Source of the DNA: Rhodoferax sp. OV413
GTDB lineage: Bacteria > Pseudomonadota > Gammaproteobacteria > Burkholderiales > Burkholderiaceae_C
NCBI RefSeq assembly: GCF_945881795.1
Contig: NZ_CAMCVG010000016.1
Location: forward strand, 1-33,334
Direction: 5' to 3'
Length of the DNA stretch: 33,334 nt
Of this stretch, positions 6,348 through 15,049 are shown piece by piece. Under the pieces are notes generated by a model that saw nothing but the letters and a program-made list of their open reading frames with translations, ran no database searches and was not told the DNA's origin. Numbering within the stretch: position 1 is the first letter of the stretch; every line of letters begins with the position of its first letter. Both the position numbers and the translations under genes were made by a program.

Positions 6348-9300
6348 TACGCGCACCTCCGCACTTCGCCGGTGCCAAACAGGTTGCCGGTGCAGCGCCC
6401 GCACAGCGTCGGGTGCGCGGTGTCGTGCCCGACATCGCTGCGGTAGTGCCAGCAGCGCTCGCATTTCACAGCATTCGAGGCGGAAACGCTGATACTTTGT
6501 GCGCTACCAGCTATCAAAGTAATAGCGGAAGTGATGAAAACAAATTTCAGGTCCTCGCCCAGGCTACTCAGAATGGCAAATTCTTCCACCGGTACGGTGA
6601 GGGTCACTTCGGCCTGCAGCGACGCGCCCACGTGCCCCGCGGCGCGCAGGGTTTCAATGTCTTTGTTCACCGCCTCGCGCACCGCGCGGATGCGGGCCCA
6701 CTTGGCCAGCAAGGTCTCGTCTGGCGCGGGCAGGGTGGAGTAGGTGTCCAGGAAGATGGAGGCACGGGTGGCTTCGGGGGTCTTGCCCTCGGCGCCCAGC
6801 ACGGCCCAGGCCTCCTCGGAGGTAAAGCTCAGGAAAGGCGCCATCCAGCGCAGCATGGCCTGGGTGATCTGCCACAGCGCGGTTTGCGCCGAGCGGCGGG
6901 CCAGGCTGTTGGCGCCGGTGGTGTAGAGGCGGTCTTTGAGCACATCGAGGTAGAAGGCGCCGAGGTCCTCGCTGCAATACACCTGCAGCTTGCTCACCAC
7001 CGGGTGGAACTCGTACACCGTGTAGTGCGCCAGGATGTCAGCCTGCAGCTGTGCTGCTCGGGCCAGCGCGTAGCGGTCGATTTCCAGCAACTGGTCGGCG
7101 GGCACGCTGTCGGTGGCGGGGTTGAAGTCGCTCACATTGGCCAGCAGGAACTTGCAGGTGTTGCGGATGCGGCGGTAGGTGTCAACCACGCGGGCAAGGA
7201 TCTTGTCGTCGATGTTGAGGTCGCCCGAATAGTCGGTGCTGGCCACCCACAGGCGCACGATTTCGGCGCCCATCTTGCTGGTCACGGTATGCGGGTCTAC
7301 CGTGTTGCCCAGCGATTTGCTCATCTTGCGGCCTTGGCCGTCAGTCGCAAAGCCGTGGGTCAGCAGGCCCTTGTAGGGCGCGCGGTCATAGAGCGCGCAG
7401 CCCAGCAGCAGCGAGCTGTGGAACCAGCCGCGGTGCTGGTCGTGGCCTTCGAGGTAGAGGTCGGCCTCGGGGCTGGAGTTGTCGGCGCTGGCATGAAACG
7501 GCGCCACGCCGTAGGCGTCCTTGTGGCTGCCGCGCAGCACGTGCTGGAAGGTGGAGCCTGAGTCGAACCAGACTTCCAGAATGTCGGTGCTCTTGGTGTA
7601 GTGGGCGGCGTCTGCTGCGCCCAGAATGTCTTGCGCGCTCACCCGGCTCCAGGCCTCGATGCCGCCGGCCTCAACGATGTCAGCCGCCTGGTCCAGGATT
7701 TCCATGGTCCGGGGGTGCAGTTCGCCGCTGTCTTTGTGCAAAAAGAAGGGCACCGGCACGCCCCAGCTGCGTTGGCGGCTGATACACCAGTCCGGCCGGT
7801 TGGCAATCATGTCGCGCAGCCGGGCGCGACCGTTTTCGGGATAGAAGCTGGTGTGCTCAATAGCGTCCAGCGCCAGCTGGCGCAGGGTCTTGGGCGCCTT
7901 GTCAGAGGTAAACACGCCCGCAGCGCCACTGCGCCCCTCTGCGTCCGCGTCGTCCATGCGGATAAACCACTGGGCTGCAGCGCGGTAGATGACCGGCGTC
8001 TTGTGGCGCCAGCAGTGCGGGTAGCTGTGGGTGATGGCAACAGTGGCCATCAGGCGGTCGCTCTGGCCGAGCACCTCGATCACGCGCTCGCAGGCCTTCC
8101 AAATGTGCTGTCCGCCGAACAGGGGCAATTCGTCGGCATAGACGCCATTGCCCTGCACCGGGTTCAAGATGTCGTCGTATTGCAGGCCATGCGCGACGCA
8201 GGAGTTGAAATCGTCTACCCCATAAGCCGGCGCGGAGTGCACGATGCCGGTGCCGTCGCCGGCGGTTACGTAGTCAGCCAGATACAGCGGGCTCTTGCGG
8301 CGGTAGCTGTATTTGTTGTCGGCAGTATTGTCTGTAGTAGCGTCTGCATCAGCGTCTGCATCAGCGTCTGCGGAAGCGCCGGTGGCGGTATCAAACAGCG
8401 GGTGGCGGAACACCAGGCCCTTGAGCGACGCGCCCGGCGCGGTGGCGATCACCGAGCCTTCGAGTTTGTAGCGCTCCAGGCACTTTGCCACCAGTTCTTC
8501 TGCCAGCAGCAACACGCCGCGTGGGGTGTCGACCAGCGCATAGATCAGCTCGGGGTTGGCATTCAGGGCCTGGTTGGCGGGAATGGTCCAGGCGGTGGTG
8601 GTCCAGATCACCGCGAAGGCTTTTTTGCTGCCGTTGGCCAGCGATTCAGCGGCCGATCCGGGCAGTGTGCTGAGGCCGAAGGCAGCGGCTAGCGCCGCCG
8701 CGTCATCCGCCTCAAAGGCCACGTCCAGCGTGTCGCTCTTTTTGTCGGCGTATTCAATTTCAAACTCGGCCAGGCTGGAGCCGCAGTCAAAACACCAGTA
8801 CACCGGCTTGAGGCCGCGGTACACAAAGCCGCGCTCGATGACGCGCTTGAATGCGCGAATTTGGCCCGCCTCGTTTTTGGGGTCCATGGTGCGGTAGGGG
8901 CGATCCCAGTCGCCGAGCACGCCCAGGCGCTTGAAGTCTTCGCGCTGCTGGGCGATTTGTTCGGTGGCAAATGCGCGGCTCTTGGCCTGCATGTCGTCGC
9001 GGCTCAGGTTGCGGCCGTGCAGTTTTTCGATGGCGTTTTCAATCGGCAGGCCGTGGCAGTCCCAGCCGGGGATGTACTGCGCATCGAAGCCTGCGAGCTG
9101 CTTGCTCTTGACGATCATGTCCTTGAGCACCTTGTTGAGCGCGTGACCGATGTGCAACTTGCCGTTGGCATAGGGCGGCCCGTCGTGCAACACAAAGAGA
9201 GGCTGTCCGGCCCGGGCATCACGCAGTCGCTTGTACAGGCCACCGGCCTGGGCGCCGGTGCCGGAGTTCCATTCGTTGACCCATGCCGGCTCGCGCTTAG

Positions 9301-9373
9301 GCAGATCGCCCCGCATGGGGAAGGGCGTGTCCGGCAGGTTCAGGGTGCTACGGTAGTCAAGGGGTTCGGTCAT
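6347..9373 (-). CDS. ileS: isoleucyl-tRNA synthetase
   Basis: A 1008-residue class I synthetase that charges tRNA-Ile. HIGH is at residues 74-77, KMSKS at 683-687, and the C-terminal zinc site begins with CERC at 971-974 and continues CGRC. It is longer than E. coli IleS (938). Part of the excess is two visible inserts: an Asp-Ala repeat around residues 333-355 in the editing domain, encoded by a 12-bp tandem repeat, and a segment just before the zinc site ([14 protein letters not shown]) encoded partly by a copy of the 27-bp dispersed element. The ATG at 9373 has GAGAG six bases upstream; a TTG two codons earlier is less likely. It is followed by lspA with a one-base overlap and preceded by ribF. 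Confidence 0.97.
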   Translation of the reverse strand: MTEPLDYRSTLNLPDTPFPMRGDLPKREPAWVNEWNSGTGAQAGGLYKRLRDARAGQPLFVLHDGPPYANGKLHIGHALNKVLKDMIVKSKQLAGFDAQYIPGWDCHGLPIENAIEKLHGRNLSRDDMQAKSRAFATEQIAQQREDFKRLGVLGDWDRPYRTMDPKNEAGQIRAFKRVIERGFVYRGLKPVYWCFDCGSSLAEFEIEYADKKSDTLDVAFEADDAAALAAAFGLSTLPGSAAESLANGSKKAFAVIWTTTAWTIPANQALNANPELIYALVDTPRGVLLLAEELVAKCLERYKLEGSVIATAPGASLKGLVFRHPLFDTATGASADADADADADATTDNTADNKYSYRRKSPLYLADYVTAGDGTGIVHSAPAYGVDDFNSCVAHGLQYDDILNPVQGNGVYADELPLFGGQHIWKACERVIEVLGQSDRLMATVAITHSYPHCWRHKTPVIYRAAAQWFIRMDDADAEGRSGAAGVFTSDKAPKTLRQLALDAIEHTSFYPENGRARLRDMIANRPDWCISRQRSWGVPVPFFLHKDSGELHPRTMEILDQAADIVEAGGIEAWSRVSAQDILGAADAAHYTKSTDILEVWFDSGSTFQHVLRGSHKDAYGVAPFHASADNSSPEADLYLEGHDQHRGWFHSSLLLGCALYDRAPYKGLLTHGFATDGQGRKMSKSLGNTVDPHTVTSKMGAEIVRLWVASTDYSGDLNIDDKILARVVDTYRRIRNTCKFLLANVSDFNPATDSVPADQLLEIDRYALARAAQLQADILAHYTVYEFHPVVSKLQVYCSEDLGAFYLDVLKDRLYTTGANSLARRSAQTALWQITQAMLRWMAPFLSFTSEEAWAVLGAEGKTPEATRASIFLDTYSTLPAPDETLLAKWARIRAVREAVNKDIETLRAAGHVGASLQAEVTLTVPVEEFAILSSLGEDLKFVFITSAITLIAGSAQSISVSASNAVKCERCWHYRSDVGHDTAHPTLCGRCTGNLFGTGEVRRCA
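6500..6526 (-). repeat. 27-bp dispersed element, copy 4 (in ileS)
   Basis: In element orientation it begins GCTATTACTTTGATAGC and ends TAGCGCA. Same orientation as ileS; it encodes AITLIAGSA just before the zinc site. Confidence 0.85.
8341..8371 (-). repeat. 12-bp tandem repeat inside ileS (Asp-Ala insert)
   Basis: On the plus strand the unit CGTCTGCATCAG occurs 2.6 times in succession. On the coding strand it gives alternating Asp and Ala codons. Because the unit is a multiple of three, expansion or contraction keeps the frame. Confidence 0.9.
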
Positions 9374-9469
9374 GGCCAACTCTCGGTTTGGAGGCTTGTT
9401 GCAAGCGATTCGGTGGGGCAGGGCGTGACGCGGGGCAAAGTGCGTCGGGCGGCCGGGAGGCCGGCCCCG

Positions 9470-10456
9470 TCAAATTCGGGTGCCGCTGTAGCTGCGCAGC
9501 CAATCGAGCGCGTCGGCGCAGTCCTTCTGAATGCCGCGGGTCAGGGCTTCGAGGCCGTCGTACTTCAGCTCGTCGTGCAATTTGTGCAGTAGTTCCACCC
9601 TGATGATTTTACCGTAGGCCCCCTCGGGCCCCAGCGACGCGGGCCAGTGCAGGCAGTGGGTTTCGAGCAGCACGCGACCGCCGTTCACGTCGCTTGCGTC
9701 CAGCGAGGGTCGCACCCCCAGGTTGGCCACGCCTTGCAGCGGCTCGGGGGTAAGACCGTGCACCAGCACCACAAAAATGCCGCTGGCTGCGGGCTTCCAA
9801 TGGGCAAAGCGCAGATTCAGGGTGTTAAAGCCCAGGGTTCTGCCGAGCTTGCGCCCGTGCACCACATGGCCGGAGATGCAGTAGGGCCGCCCCAGCAGCC
9901 GTGCAGCGTCCTGCATGCGGCCTTCACCCAGCGCCTCGCGCACGACCGAGCTGGAGACCCGCAGGCCGTGCACTTCGTACGAATTCATGCGGGCCACATC
10001 AAAGCCGTGTCTGGCACCTGCGGCGTCCAGCAGCGCGTAGTCGCCGGCCCGGGCTTTGCCGAAGCGGAAGTCGTCGCCCACCAGCACATAGCGCGCGCCT
10101 AGACCCTGCTGCAGCACCCGCCGCATGAAATCCTGAGGGCTCTGGTTGGCCAGCTGGGCGTCAAAGGGCAGCACGATGGCCTGGTCTATGCCGGTCTTGG
10201 CCAGGTCCTCGAGCTTGTCGCGCAGGGTGCCTACGCGGGCGGGGGCCAGCTCGGGCTTCTGGTGCAGCTTGGCAAAGTAGTCGCGCGGGTGCGGCTCAAA
10301 GGTCAGCGCGCAGCTCCGCACACCGCGTTGCTGCGCCTCGCCCCGCAGCAGGGCCAGCATGGCCTGATGCCCGCGGTGCACGCCGTCGAAGTTGCCTATC
10401 GTTACCGCGCACGCAGCGGCCACGCCGGGGTGCTTGAAACCGCGAAAAACCTTCAT
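9470..10456 (-). CDS. ribF: bifunctional riboflavin kinase / FAD synthetase
   Basis: A 328-residue enzyme that phosphorylates riboflavin to FMN and adenylates FMN to FAD. The nucleotidyltransferase domain begins with IGNFDGVHRGHQAML (GNFDGVHRGHQ at residues 21-31) and includes LVGDDFRFGKARAGD. The kinase domain contains GRPYCISGHVVHGRKLGRTL and the conserved ANLGVRPSL. Length is normal. The ATG at 10456 gives the conserved start MKVFRGFKH; it has no good ribosome site and instead follows a copy of the 27-bp dispersed element (10463-10489). It is the first gene of the ribF-ileS-lspA run, 96 bases before ileS. Confidence 0.96.
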   Translation of the reverse strand: MKVFRGFKHPGVAAACAVTIGNFDGVHRGHQAMLALLRGEAQQRGVRSCALTFEPHPRDYFAKLHQKPELAPARVGTLRDKLEDLAKTGIDQAIVLPFDAQLANQSPQDFMRRVLQQGLGARYVLVGDDFRFGKARAGDYALLDAAGARHGFDVARMNSYEVHGLRVSSSVVREALGEGRMQDAARLLGRPYCISGHVVHGRKLGRTLGFNTLNLRFAHWKPAASGIFVVLVHGLTPEPLQGVANLGVRPSLDASDVNGGRVLLETHCLHWPASLGPEGAYGKIIRVELLHKLHDELKYDGLEALTRGIQKDCADALDWLRSYSGTRI

Positions 10457-10462
10457 GAAACT

Positions 10463-10489
10463 GATATCTTTTTGATAGCAGACTGCGCA
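10463..10489 (+). repeat. 27-bp dispersed element, copy 5 (in front of ribF)
   Basis: Begins GATATCTTTTTGATAGC and ends CTGCGCA. It ends six bases before the ribF start codon, in place of a ribosome site. Confidence 0.8.
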
Positions 10490-10631
10490 CGCCACACCGG
10501 CGCGAGAAGCCAATTTGTCATTGAAACACGGTATATTGTCACCGAGCAGGGCACGGGATTCTTCCGGTGCGCACTTGCAGACCTTTGCAGACTGTGTTGG
10601 TGGTCTTTAGAACCGTTGATGGAGGCGATGC

Positions 10632-11189
10632 GTGAAAGTCTTGAAGTTGTCGGCCCAAGGGCTTCCCCAGTCCTGGATCTCTCTGGAGCAGGCGGTCATT
10701 CACTACGCCGCGGGTGAAGTGCGCTGGGAAGCCGGCGGCGAGGTCGCCGTGTTTCACGGCGGTCACAACGCAATCACCGGCAACCAGTCCATCATCCGCG
10801 TCAACAGCATCATCGGCACCCGCGGCGTTCCCCGCATCAACCCGTTCAACCTGCGCCCCGGCCTGACCAATGCCAAGCTCTTCATCCGGGACCGCAACGT
10901 CTGCGCCTACTGCGGCGGCCATTTTCACGAGAGCGATCTCACCCGCGAGCACATCATCCCCTTCGCCCAGCACGGCATAGACACCTGGATGAACGTGGTC
11001 ACCGCCTGCAAGCCCTGCAACCACCGCAAGAGCCACCGCACCCCCGAGCAGGCCAACATGCCGTTGATCTACACCCCCTACGTGCCCAGCCTGTGGGAAG
11101 ACTTCATCCTGCGCAACCGCCGCATCCTGGCGGACCAGATGGAGTTCCTGATGGCGCATGTGCCGGCGTCCTCCCGGCTGCTGAACTAG
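10632..11189 (+). CDS. HNH endonuclease domain protein
   Basis: A 185-residue protein with a C-terminal HNH nuclease domain: zinc-binding CAYC at 91-94, REHIIPFAQ with His107, the Asn at 121, and CKPCNHRKSH with Cys126, Cys129 and His131. The N-terminal 80 residues include a conserved-looking VNSIIGTRGVPRINPFNLRP but no domain I can name. It resembles small stand-alone HNH proteins common in beta- and gammaproteobacteria whose role is unclear; no restriction or phage genes are nearby. It starts at a GTG with GGAGG six bases upstream and is divergent from ribF. The last six codons lie in a 35-bp tandem repeat. Confidence 0.85.
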   Translation: MKVLKLSAQGLPQSWISLEQAVIHYAAGEVRWEAGGEVAVFHGGHNAITGNQSIIRVNSIIGTRGVPRINPFNLRPGLTNAKLFIRDRNVCAYCGGHFHESDLTREHIIPFAQHGIDTWMNVVTACKPCNHRKSHRTPEQANMPLIYTPYVPSLWEDFILRNRRILADQMEFLMAHVPASSRLLN

Positions 11190-11270
11190 CGCCGGGCCTC
11201 ACATCCCCCCGGCTGCTGGACTAGCGCCGGGCTTCACATCCTCCCGGCTGCTGGACTATCGCCCCGCCTC
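11170..11270 (+). repeat. 35-bp tandem repeat covering the 3' end of the HNH gene
   Basis: Three consecutive units of 35 bases start near 11170, 11205 and 11240. The block CCCGGCTGCTG recurs at 11173, 11208 and 11243. Unit 1 carries the gene's last codons and TAG stop; units 2 and 3 repeat them outside the gene with small changes, unit 3 having lost the stop. Units 1 and 2 each hold a CCCGGC/GCCGGG inverted repeat that could fold into a 6-bp hairpin; unit 3 has lost one arm. Confidence 0.9.
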
Positions 11271-11272
11271 CC

Positions 11273-13963
11273 TCAGAGCGGGTGGCTCACCAGCTTGAAG
11301 TCGGCGTCTTCCTCAAAGGTTTTGACGGTAAAGCCCAGGCTGCGCATCAGCTTGAGCATGCCCGGATTGTGGGTCAGCACCAGGCCTTCCATCTCGACCA
11401 GGCCGTGGTCGCGGGCAACGTCCATGATGGACAGCATCAGCCGTGAGCCCAGGCCCTTGCCGGCAAAGTCGTCGGCCACCACCAGCGCGAACTCGCAGCT
11501 GGCCTTGTCGGGATTGGTGACGTAGCGCGACACGCCCACGATGCGCTCGGTTTCCAGAATCTCGCCGTCAACTCCGGCGGTGCGGGTTTTGTGCACAGCC
11601 ACCAGCGCCATCTCGCGGTCGTAGTCAATCAGGGTAAAGCGCGCCAGCATGGCCGGCGGCAGCTCGTGCATGCTGGAGACAAAACGGAAATAGCGGCTTT
11701 CTTTGGACAAACCCTGCACCAGGTCCTGCAGCATCTGTGCATCGTCGGGCTGCACCGGGCGCACGGTGTATTCGCCGCCGCCGCGCAGGGGCCACAGCTG
11801 CTCGTACTGCGCGGGGTAGGGCAGGATGGACAGGTGGTTGTAGCTGTGGCCGCGGCTGCTGAGGCCTTGCGGCGCGGTGTCGATGACGATGCGCGCATCC
11901 ACCGCCATGGCCCCGTGCTCGTCCACGATGATGGGGTTGATGTCCATCTCCCGCAGCTGGGGCAGCTCGCACACCATTTCCGAGACGCGCAGCAAAATCT
12001 GCTCGAGCATCTCCATGTCCGCCGGCGCGCTGCCGCGCCACTCGCCCAAGGTTTCGGCCACACGCGATCGATCAATCAGGCGCCGAGCCAGAAACTGGTT
12101 GAGCGGCGGCAGCTCCATGGCGCGGTCGTTGATCAGCTCGATCATGGTGCCGCCGGCACCAAAGGCAATCACCGGGCCGAAGGGGTCGTCGGTCACCAGC
12201 CCGATGTAAATCTCGCGGCCGTGGCGCGAGCGCACCATGCTTTGCACCGTGACACCGTTGATGCGCGCATCGGGGCAGTTGCGCTTCACCGTCTGCATCA
12301 TGTCGTTATAGGTGTCGCGCACGCCGGTGGCGTTCATGATGTTGAGCGCCACGCCGCCCACGTCTGACTTGTGGCTGATGTCGGGCGAGTCAATCTTGAG
12401 CACCGCCGGAAAGCCCAGCTGGGTGGCAATCATCATCGCCTCGTTCGCGCTGCGGGCCAGGATGGTGCGCGTGACCGGAATATGGAAGGCCGACAGCAGC
12501 GTCTTGGACTCCATCTCGGTAAGCACCTTGCGCCGCTCCGCCAACACGCTCTCAATCACCAGCCGCGCGCCTTCAATATCGGGCTTGGCCAGAGTAGATA
12601 AGGGGGGCGGTGTTTGCTGCAGCAGCAGCTGGTTTTGATAGAAGGACGCGATGTTGCCAAATGCCCCCACCGCCGCTTCCGGCGTGCGAAAGCTTGGAAT
12701 CTCGGCCTCTTTCAGGATGCTGCGCGCTGCGTGTACCGTGCTGTCGCCCATCCAGCACGAGAGCAGCGGCTTGCCCATGGCTTTTTTCATGTTCGCCAGC
12801 GCGGTGGCAACCTCGGCGCCGTCGTGCCCTGTTTTGGGCGAATAAATCGCCAGCACGCCGTCCACGCCGCGGTCTTTGGCTGCGGCTTCCAGCGCCGCCT
12901 TGAAATGGCTGCCATCGGCTTCTTCCGAGAGGTCAATCAAATCAACCAATGAAGCCAGCGCGGGCAGCTGCGGCTTGAGCGATGCGACCGTCTCGTCGGA
13001 CAAACGGCCCAATTGCAGTTGCAGCTCGTGGATCCAATCGGCCGCCAGCACACCGGGCCCGCCGCCGTTGGTCACGATGGCCAGCCGCTTGCCCACCGGC
13101 CGGTAGCGGGATGCCAGGCACTTGGCTGCCGAAAACAACTCAACAAAAGACCGCACCCGCACCGCGCCGGCACGGCGAAGGGCGGCGTCAAACACATCGT
13201 CGCTGCCCACAATCGCGCCGCTGTGGGTCTGCGCGGCCTGGTTGCCGGCCTGGCGGCGCCCTGCTTTGAGCACCACCACCGGCTTGGAGTTGGCCGCCAT
13301 GCGCATGGCGCTCATGAAACGCCGCGCGTCCGAGATGCCTTCCATGTAGACCACGATGCTCTGGGTTTGCGCATCGTTGGCCAGAAAATCGAGCACATGC
13401 GCGATGTCCACGGAGGTGTGTGGCCCCAGCGAGACTACCGACGAGAACCCCACCGCATTGTTGGCCGCCCAGTCGAGCATGGAGGCGGTCAGGGCGCCGG
13501 ACTGCGACACCAGCGCCAGCGGGCCGCGCTGGGCCAGCGGGCCGGCCAGGCTGGCGTTGAGCTGCAATTGCGGGCGCTGCAGGCCCAGTGAGTTGGGGCC
13601 GAGCAGCTGCACGCCCTCGCGCCTGGCGATTTTGCGCAAAGACGCCGCCAAATCGGGCCCGACGCCGCTGGACACCACCATCGCGGCTTTGCAGCCGATA
13701 CGGCCTGCGATCTCCAGAGCTGCGGCCATGTCCTGCGCGGGGAGGGCAATAACCGCCAGATCGGCGCGGACCTGGGCGAGGTCGGCCAGCGTGCCGGTGC
13801 TGTGGATATCCAAAAAGCGCAATGTTCCGGTGAATTCCTGCGTCTGCAGGGCCGCCACCAGCGCGCGTGATGCGGCCGGGAGCAGCTCGGGCTGCCCGAT
13901 TTCGCCGGCAAATACCACCACTGACTGCGGCGTCAGAAGCGGAGACAAAAAGTGCTTGTCCAT
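11273..13963 (-). CDS. pat: Pat-type protein lysine acetyltransferase (ADP-forming acyl-CoA synthetase-like + GNAT)
   Basis: An 896-residue fusion. Residues 1 to about 690 are an NDP-forming acyl-CoA synthetase-like module: a CoA-binding domain (LVSQSGALTASMLDW), a ligase-CoA domain with QTHSGAIVGSDDVFDAAL, then an ATP-grasp domain (FPAVLKIDSPDISHKSDVGG). The last 170 residues are a GNAT acetyltransferase, with the acetyl-CoA loop near FAGKGLGSRLM. This architecture and length match Salmonella Pat / E. coli PatZ (YfiQ), which acetylate and switch off acetyl-CoA synthetase. A histidine is present where active ADP-forming synthetases carry their phosphorylated His (THSG). The ATG at 13963 has GGGGAG five bases upstream. 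It lies 20 bases after the deacetylase gene, probably in one operon with it. Confidence 0.9.
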   Translation of the reverse strand: MDKHFLSPLLTPQSVVVFAGEIGQPELLPAASRALVAALQTQEFTGTLRFLDIHSTGTLADLAQVRADLAVIALPAQDMAAALEIAGRIGCKAAMVVSSGVGPDLAASLRKIARREGVQLLGPNSLGLQRPQLQLNASLAGPLAQRGPLALVSQSGALTASMLDWAANNAVGFSSVVSLGPHTSVDIAHVLDFLANDAQTQSIVVYMEGISDARRFMSAMRMAANSKPVVVLKAGRRQAGNQAAQTHSGAIVGSDDVFDAALRRAGAVRVRSFVELFSAAKCLASRYRPVGKRLAIVTNGGGPGVLAADWIHELQLQLGRLSDETVASLKPQLPALASLVDLIDLSEEADGSHFKAALEAAAKDRGVDGVLAIYSPKTGHDGAEVATALANMKKAMGKPLLSCWMGDSTVHAARSILKEAEIPSFRTPEAAVGAFGNIASFYQNQLLLQQTPPPLSTLAKPDIEGARLVIESVLAERRKVLTEMESKTLLSAFHIPVTRTILARSANEAMMIATQLGFPAVLKIDSPDISHKSDVGGVALNIMNATGVRDTYNDMMQTVKRNCPDARINGVTVQSMVRSRHGREIYIGLVTDDPFGPVIAFGAGGTMIELINDRAMELPPLNQFLARRLIDRSRVAETLGEWRGSAPADMEMLEQILLRVSEMVCELPQLREMDINPIIVDEHGAMAVDARIVIDTAPQGLSSRGHSYNHLSILPYPAQYEQLWPLRGGGEYTVRPVQPDDAQMLQDLVQGLSKESRYFRFVSSMHELPPAMLARFTLIDYDREMALVAVHKTRTAGVDGEILETERIVGVSRYVTNPDKASCEFALVVADDFAGKGLGSRLMLSIMDVARDHGLVEMEGLVLTHNPGMLKLMRSLGFTVKTFEEDADFKLVSHPL

Positions 13964-13983
13964 GAAGACTCCCCGGTCGGTGA

Positions 13984-14910
13984 TTAATCGGCGCCGATCA
14001 GCACCTTGACATGCTCAGACACGCTGCGTGCCAGCGCATTGAGCGCATAGCCCCCCTCCAGGCATGACACGATGCGACCCCGGCAGTGCCGCTGGGCGAC
14101 GCCCATGAGCTGTTTGGTGACCCAGGCGTAGTCGGCATCCACCAGCCCGAGGTTGCCCATGTCGTCCTCGCGGTGCCCGTCGAAGCCGGCGGAGATGTAG
14201 ATCAGCTGCGGGGCAAACGCATCCAGCGCCGGAATCCACCGCGCCGCCACCGCCTCGCGGAACTTGTCGCTGCCTGAGCGGGACGGCAGGCCCACGTTCA
14301 TCATGTTGGGGCCCACCGCCTGGTCCCCGGTGAAGGGGTAGAGGCCCTGCTCAAAAATAGAGCACATGAACACCCGCTCGTCGCCGCGAAAGATGTCTTC
14401 GCTGCCGTTGCCGTGGTGCACATCGAAGTCAATAAGGGCAACGCGCTGCAGGCCGTGCACGTCCAGCGCATGGCGAATGCCCACCGCCACGTTATTGAAA
14501 AAGCAAAAGCCCATGGCCGCAGCGCGCTCGGCATGGTGGCCCGGCGGGCGGATGTTGCAAAACGCGGTGGGCACCTCTCCGCTCAGCACCAGGTCGGTGG
14601 CCTGCACCGCAGCGCCCGCTGCGCGCAGGGCGGCGGGCAGGGTGAAGGGATTCATCTCGGTGTCGGGGTCCAGCCGGTGGTAACCCGCGGTGGGCGCGGC
14701 CTCCATGAGCTCATGCACATAGTTGCTGGCGTGGGCGCGGGCGAGCTGCTCTTCGGTGGCCAGGGGCGCGTCGTAGGTGTTCATGTAGTCCAAGAGGCCG
14801 CGCTGCAGCAGCATGTCCTGGATGGCGCCCAGTCGTTCGGGGCATTCGGGGTGGTGCGGGCCCATCTCGTGGCGGGCGCAGTCGGCGTGGGAAATAAAGG
14901 CGGGCAGCAT
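13984..14910 (-). CDS. histone-deacetylase-family protein (zinc-dependent deacetylase)
   Basis: A 308-residue protein of the arginase/deacetylase fold. The zinc-site and catalytic motifs are intact: RPPGHHAE (the paired histidines), DFDVHHGNG (zinc Asp and His), SAGFDGHRED (second zinc Asp) and CLEGGYALNALA. Bacterial relatives remove acyl groups from lysines or polyamines; Rhodopseudomonas LdaA, of this family, deacylates acyl-CoA synthetases. The ATG at 14910 has GGAG six bases upstream. Being directly upstream of a Pat acetyltransferase gene, it may reverse that enzyme's modifications, but this is inference. Length is typical of the class. Confidence 0.92.
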   Translation of the reverse strand: MLPAFISHADCARHEMGPHHPECPERLGAIQDMLLQRGLLDYMNTYDAPLATEEQLARAHASNYVHELMEAAPTAGYHRLDPDTEMNPFTLPAALRAAGAAVQATDLVLSGEVPTAFCNIRPPGHHAERAAAMGFCFFNNVAVGIRHALDVHGLQRVALIDFDVHHGNGSEDIFRGDERVFMCSIFEQGLYPFTGDQAVGPNMMNVGLPSRSGSDKFREAVAARWIPALDAFAPQLIYISAGFDGHREDDMGNLGLVDADYAWVTKQLMGVAQRHCRGRIVSCLEGGYALNALARSVSEHVKVLIGAD

Positions 14911-15033
14911 GGGGTCTCCGGCGTCAGAGGGCTGAGTCTAGGCACAGTTTCTGACAGATAACTTGATGTGGGGCAATAGTGGGCGGGTCAGTCCGGCGGC
15001 GACACACGGCACTGTCAGCTGCCGGCGCCACGT

Positions 15034-15039
15034 TACTAT
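15034..15039 (+). promoter_or_regulatory. candidate -10 box for leaderless transcription of the AI-2E-family gene
   Basis: TACTAT lies ten bases before the ATG at 15050, and no ribosome site is visible. If it is a -10 element the transcript would start at or next to the start codon. No -35 match is clear. Confidence 0.35.
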
Positions 15040-15049
15040 CGCCGCTTCT

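Noticed and set aside
10457-10631. FMN riboswitch before ribF
   Set aside because: The space is short and filled by the dispersed element and the divergent HNH leader; no conserved riboswitch core is visible.
11170-11270. CRISPR array
   Set aside because: The three 35-bp units are directly adjacent with no spacers and include a gene's stop codon.
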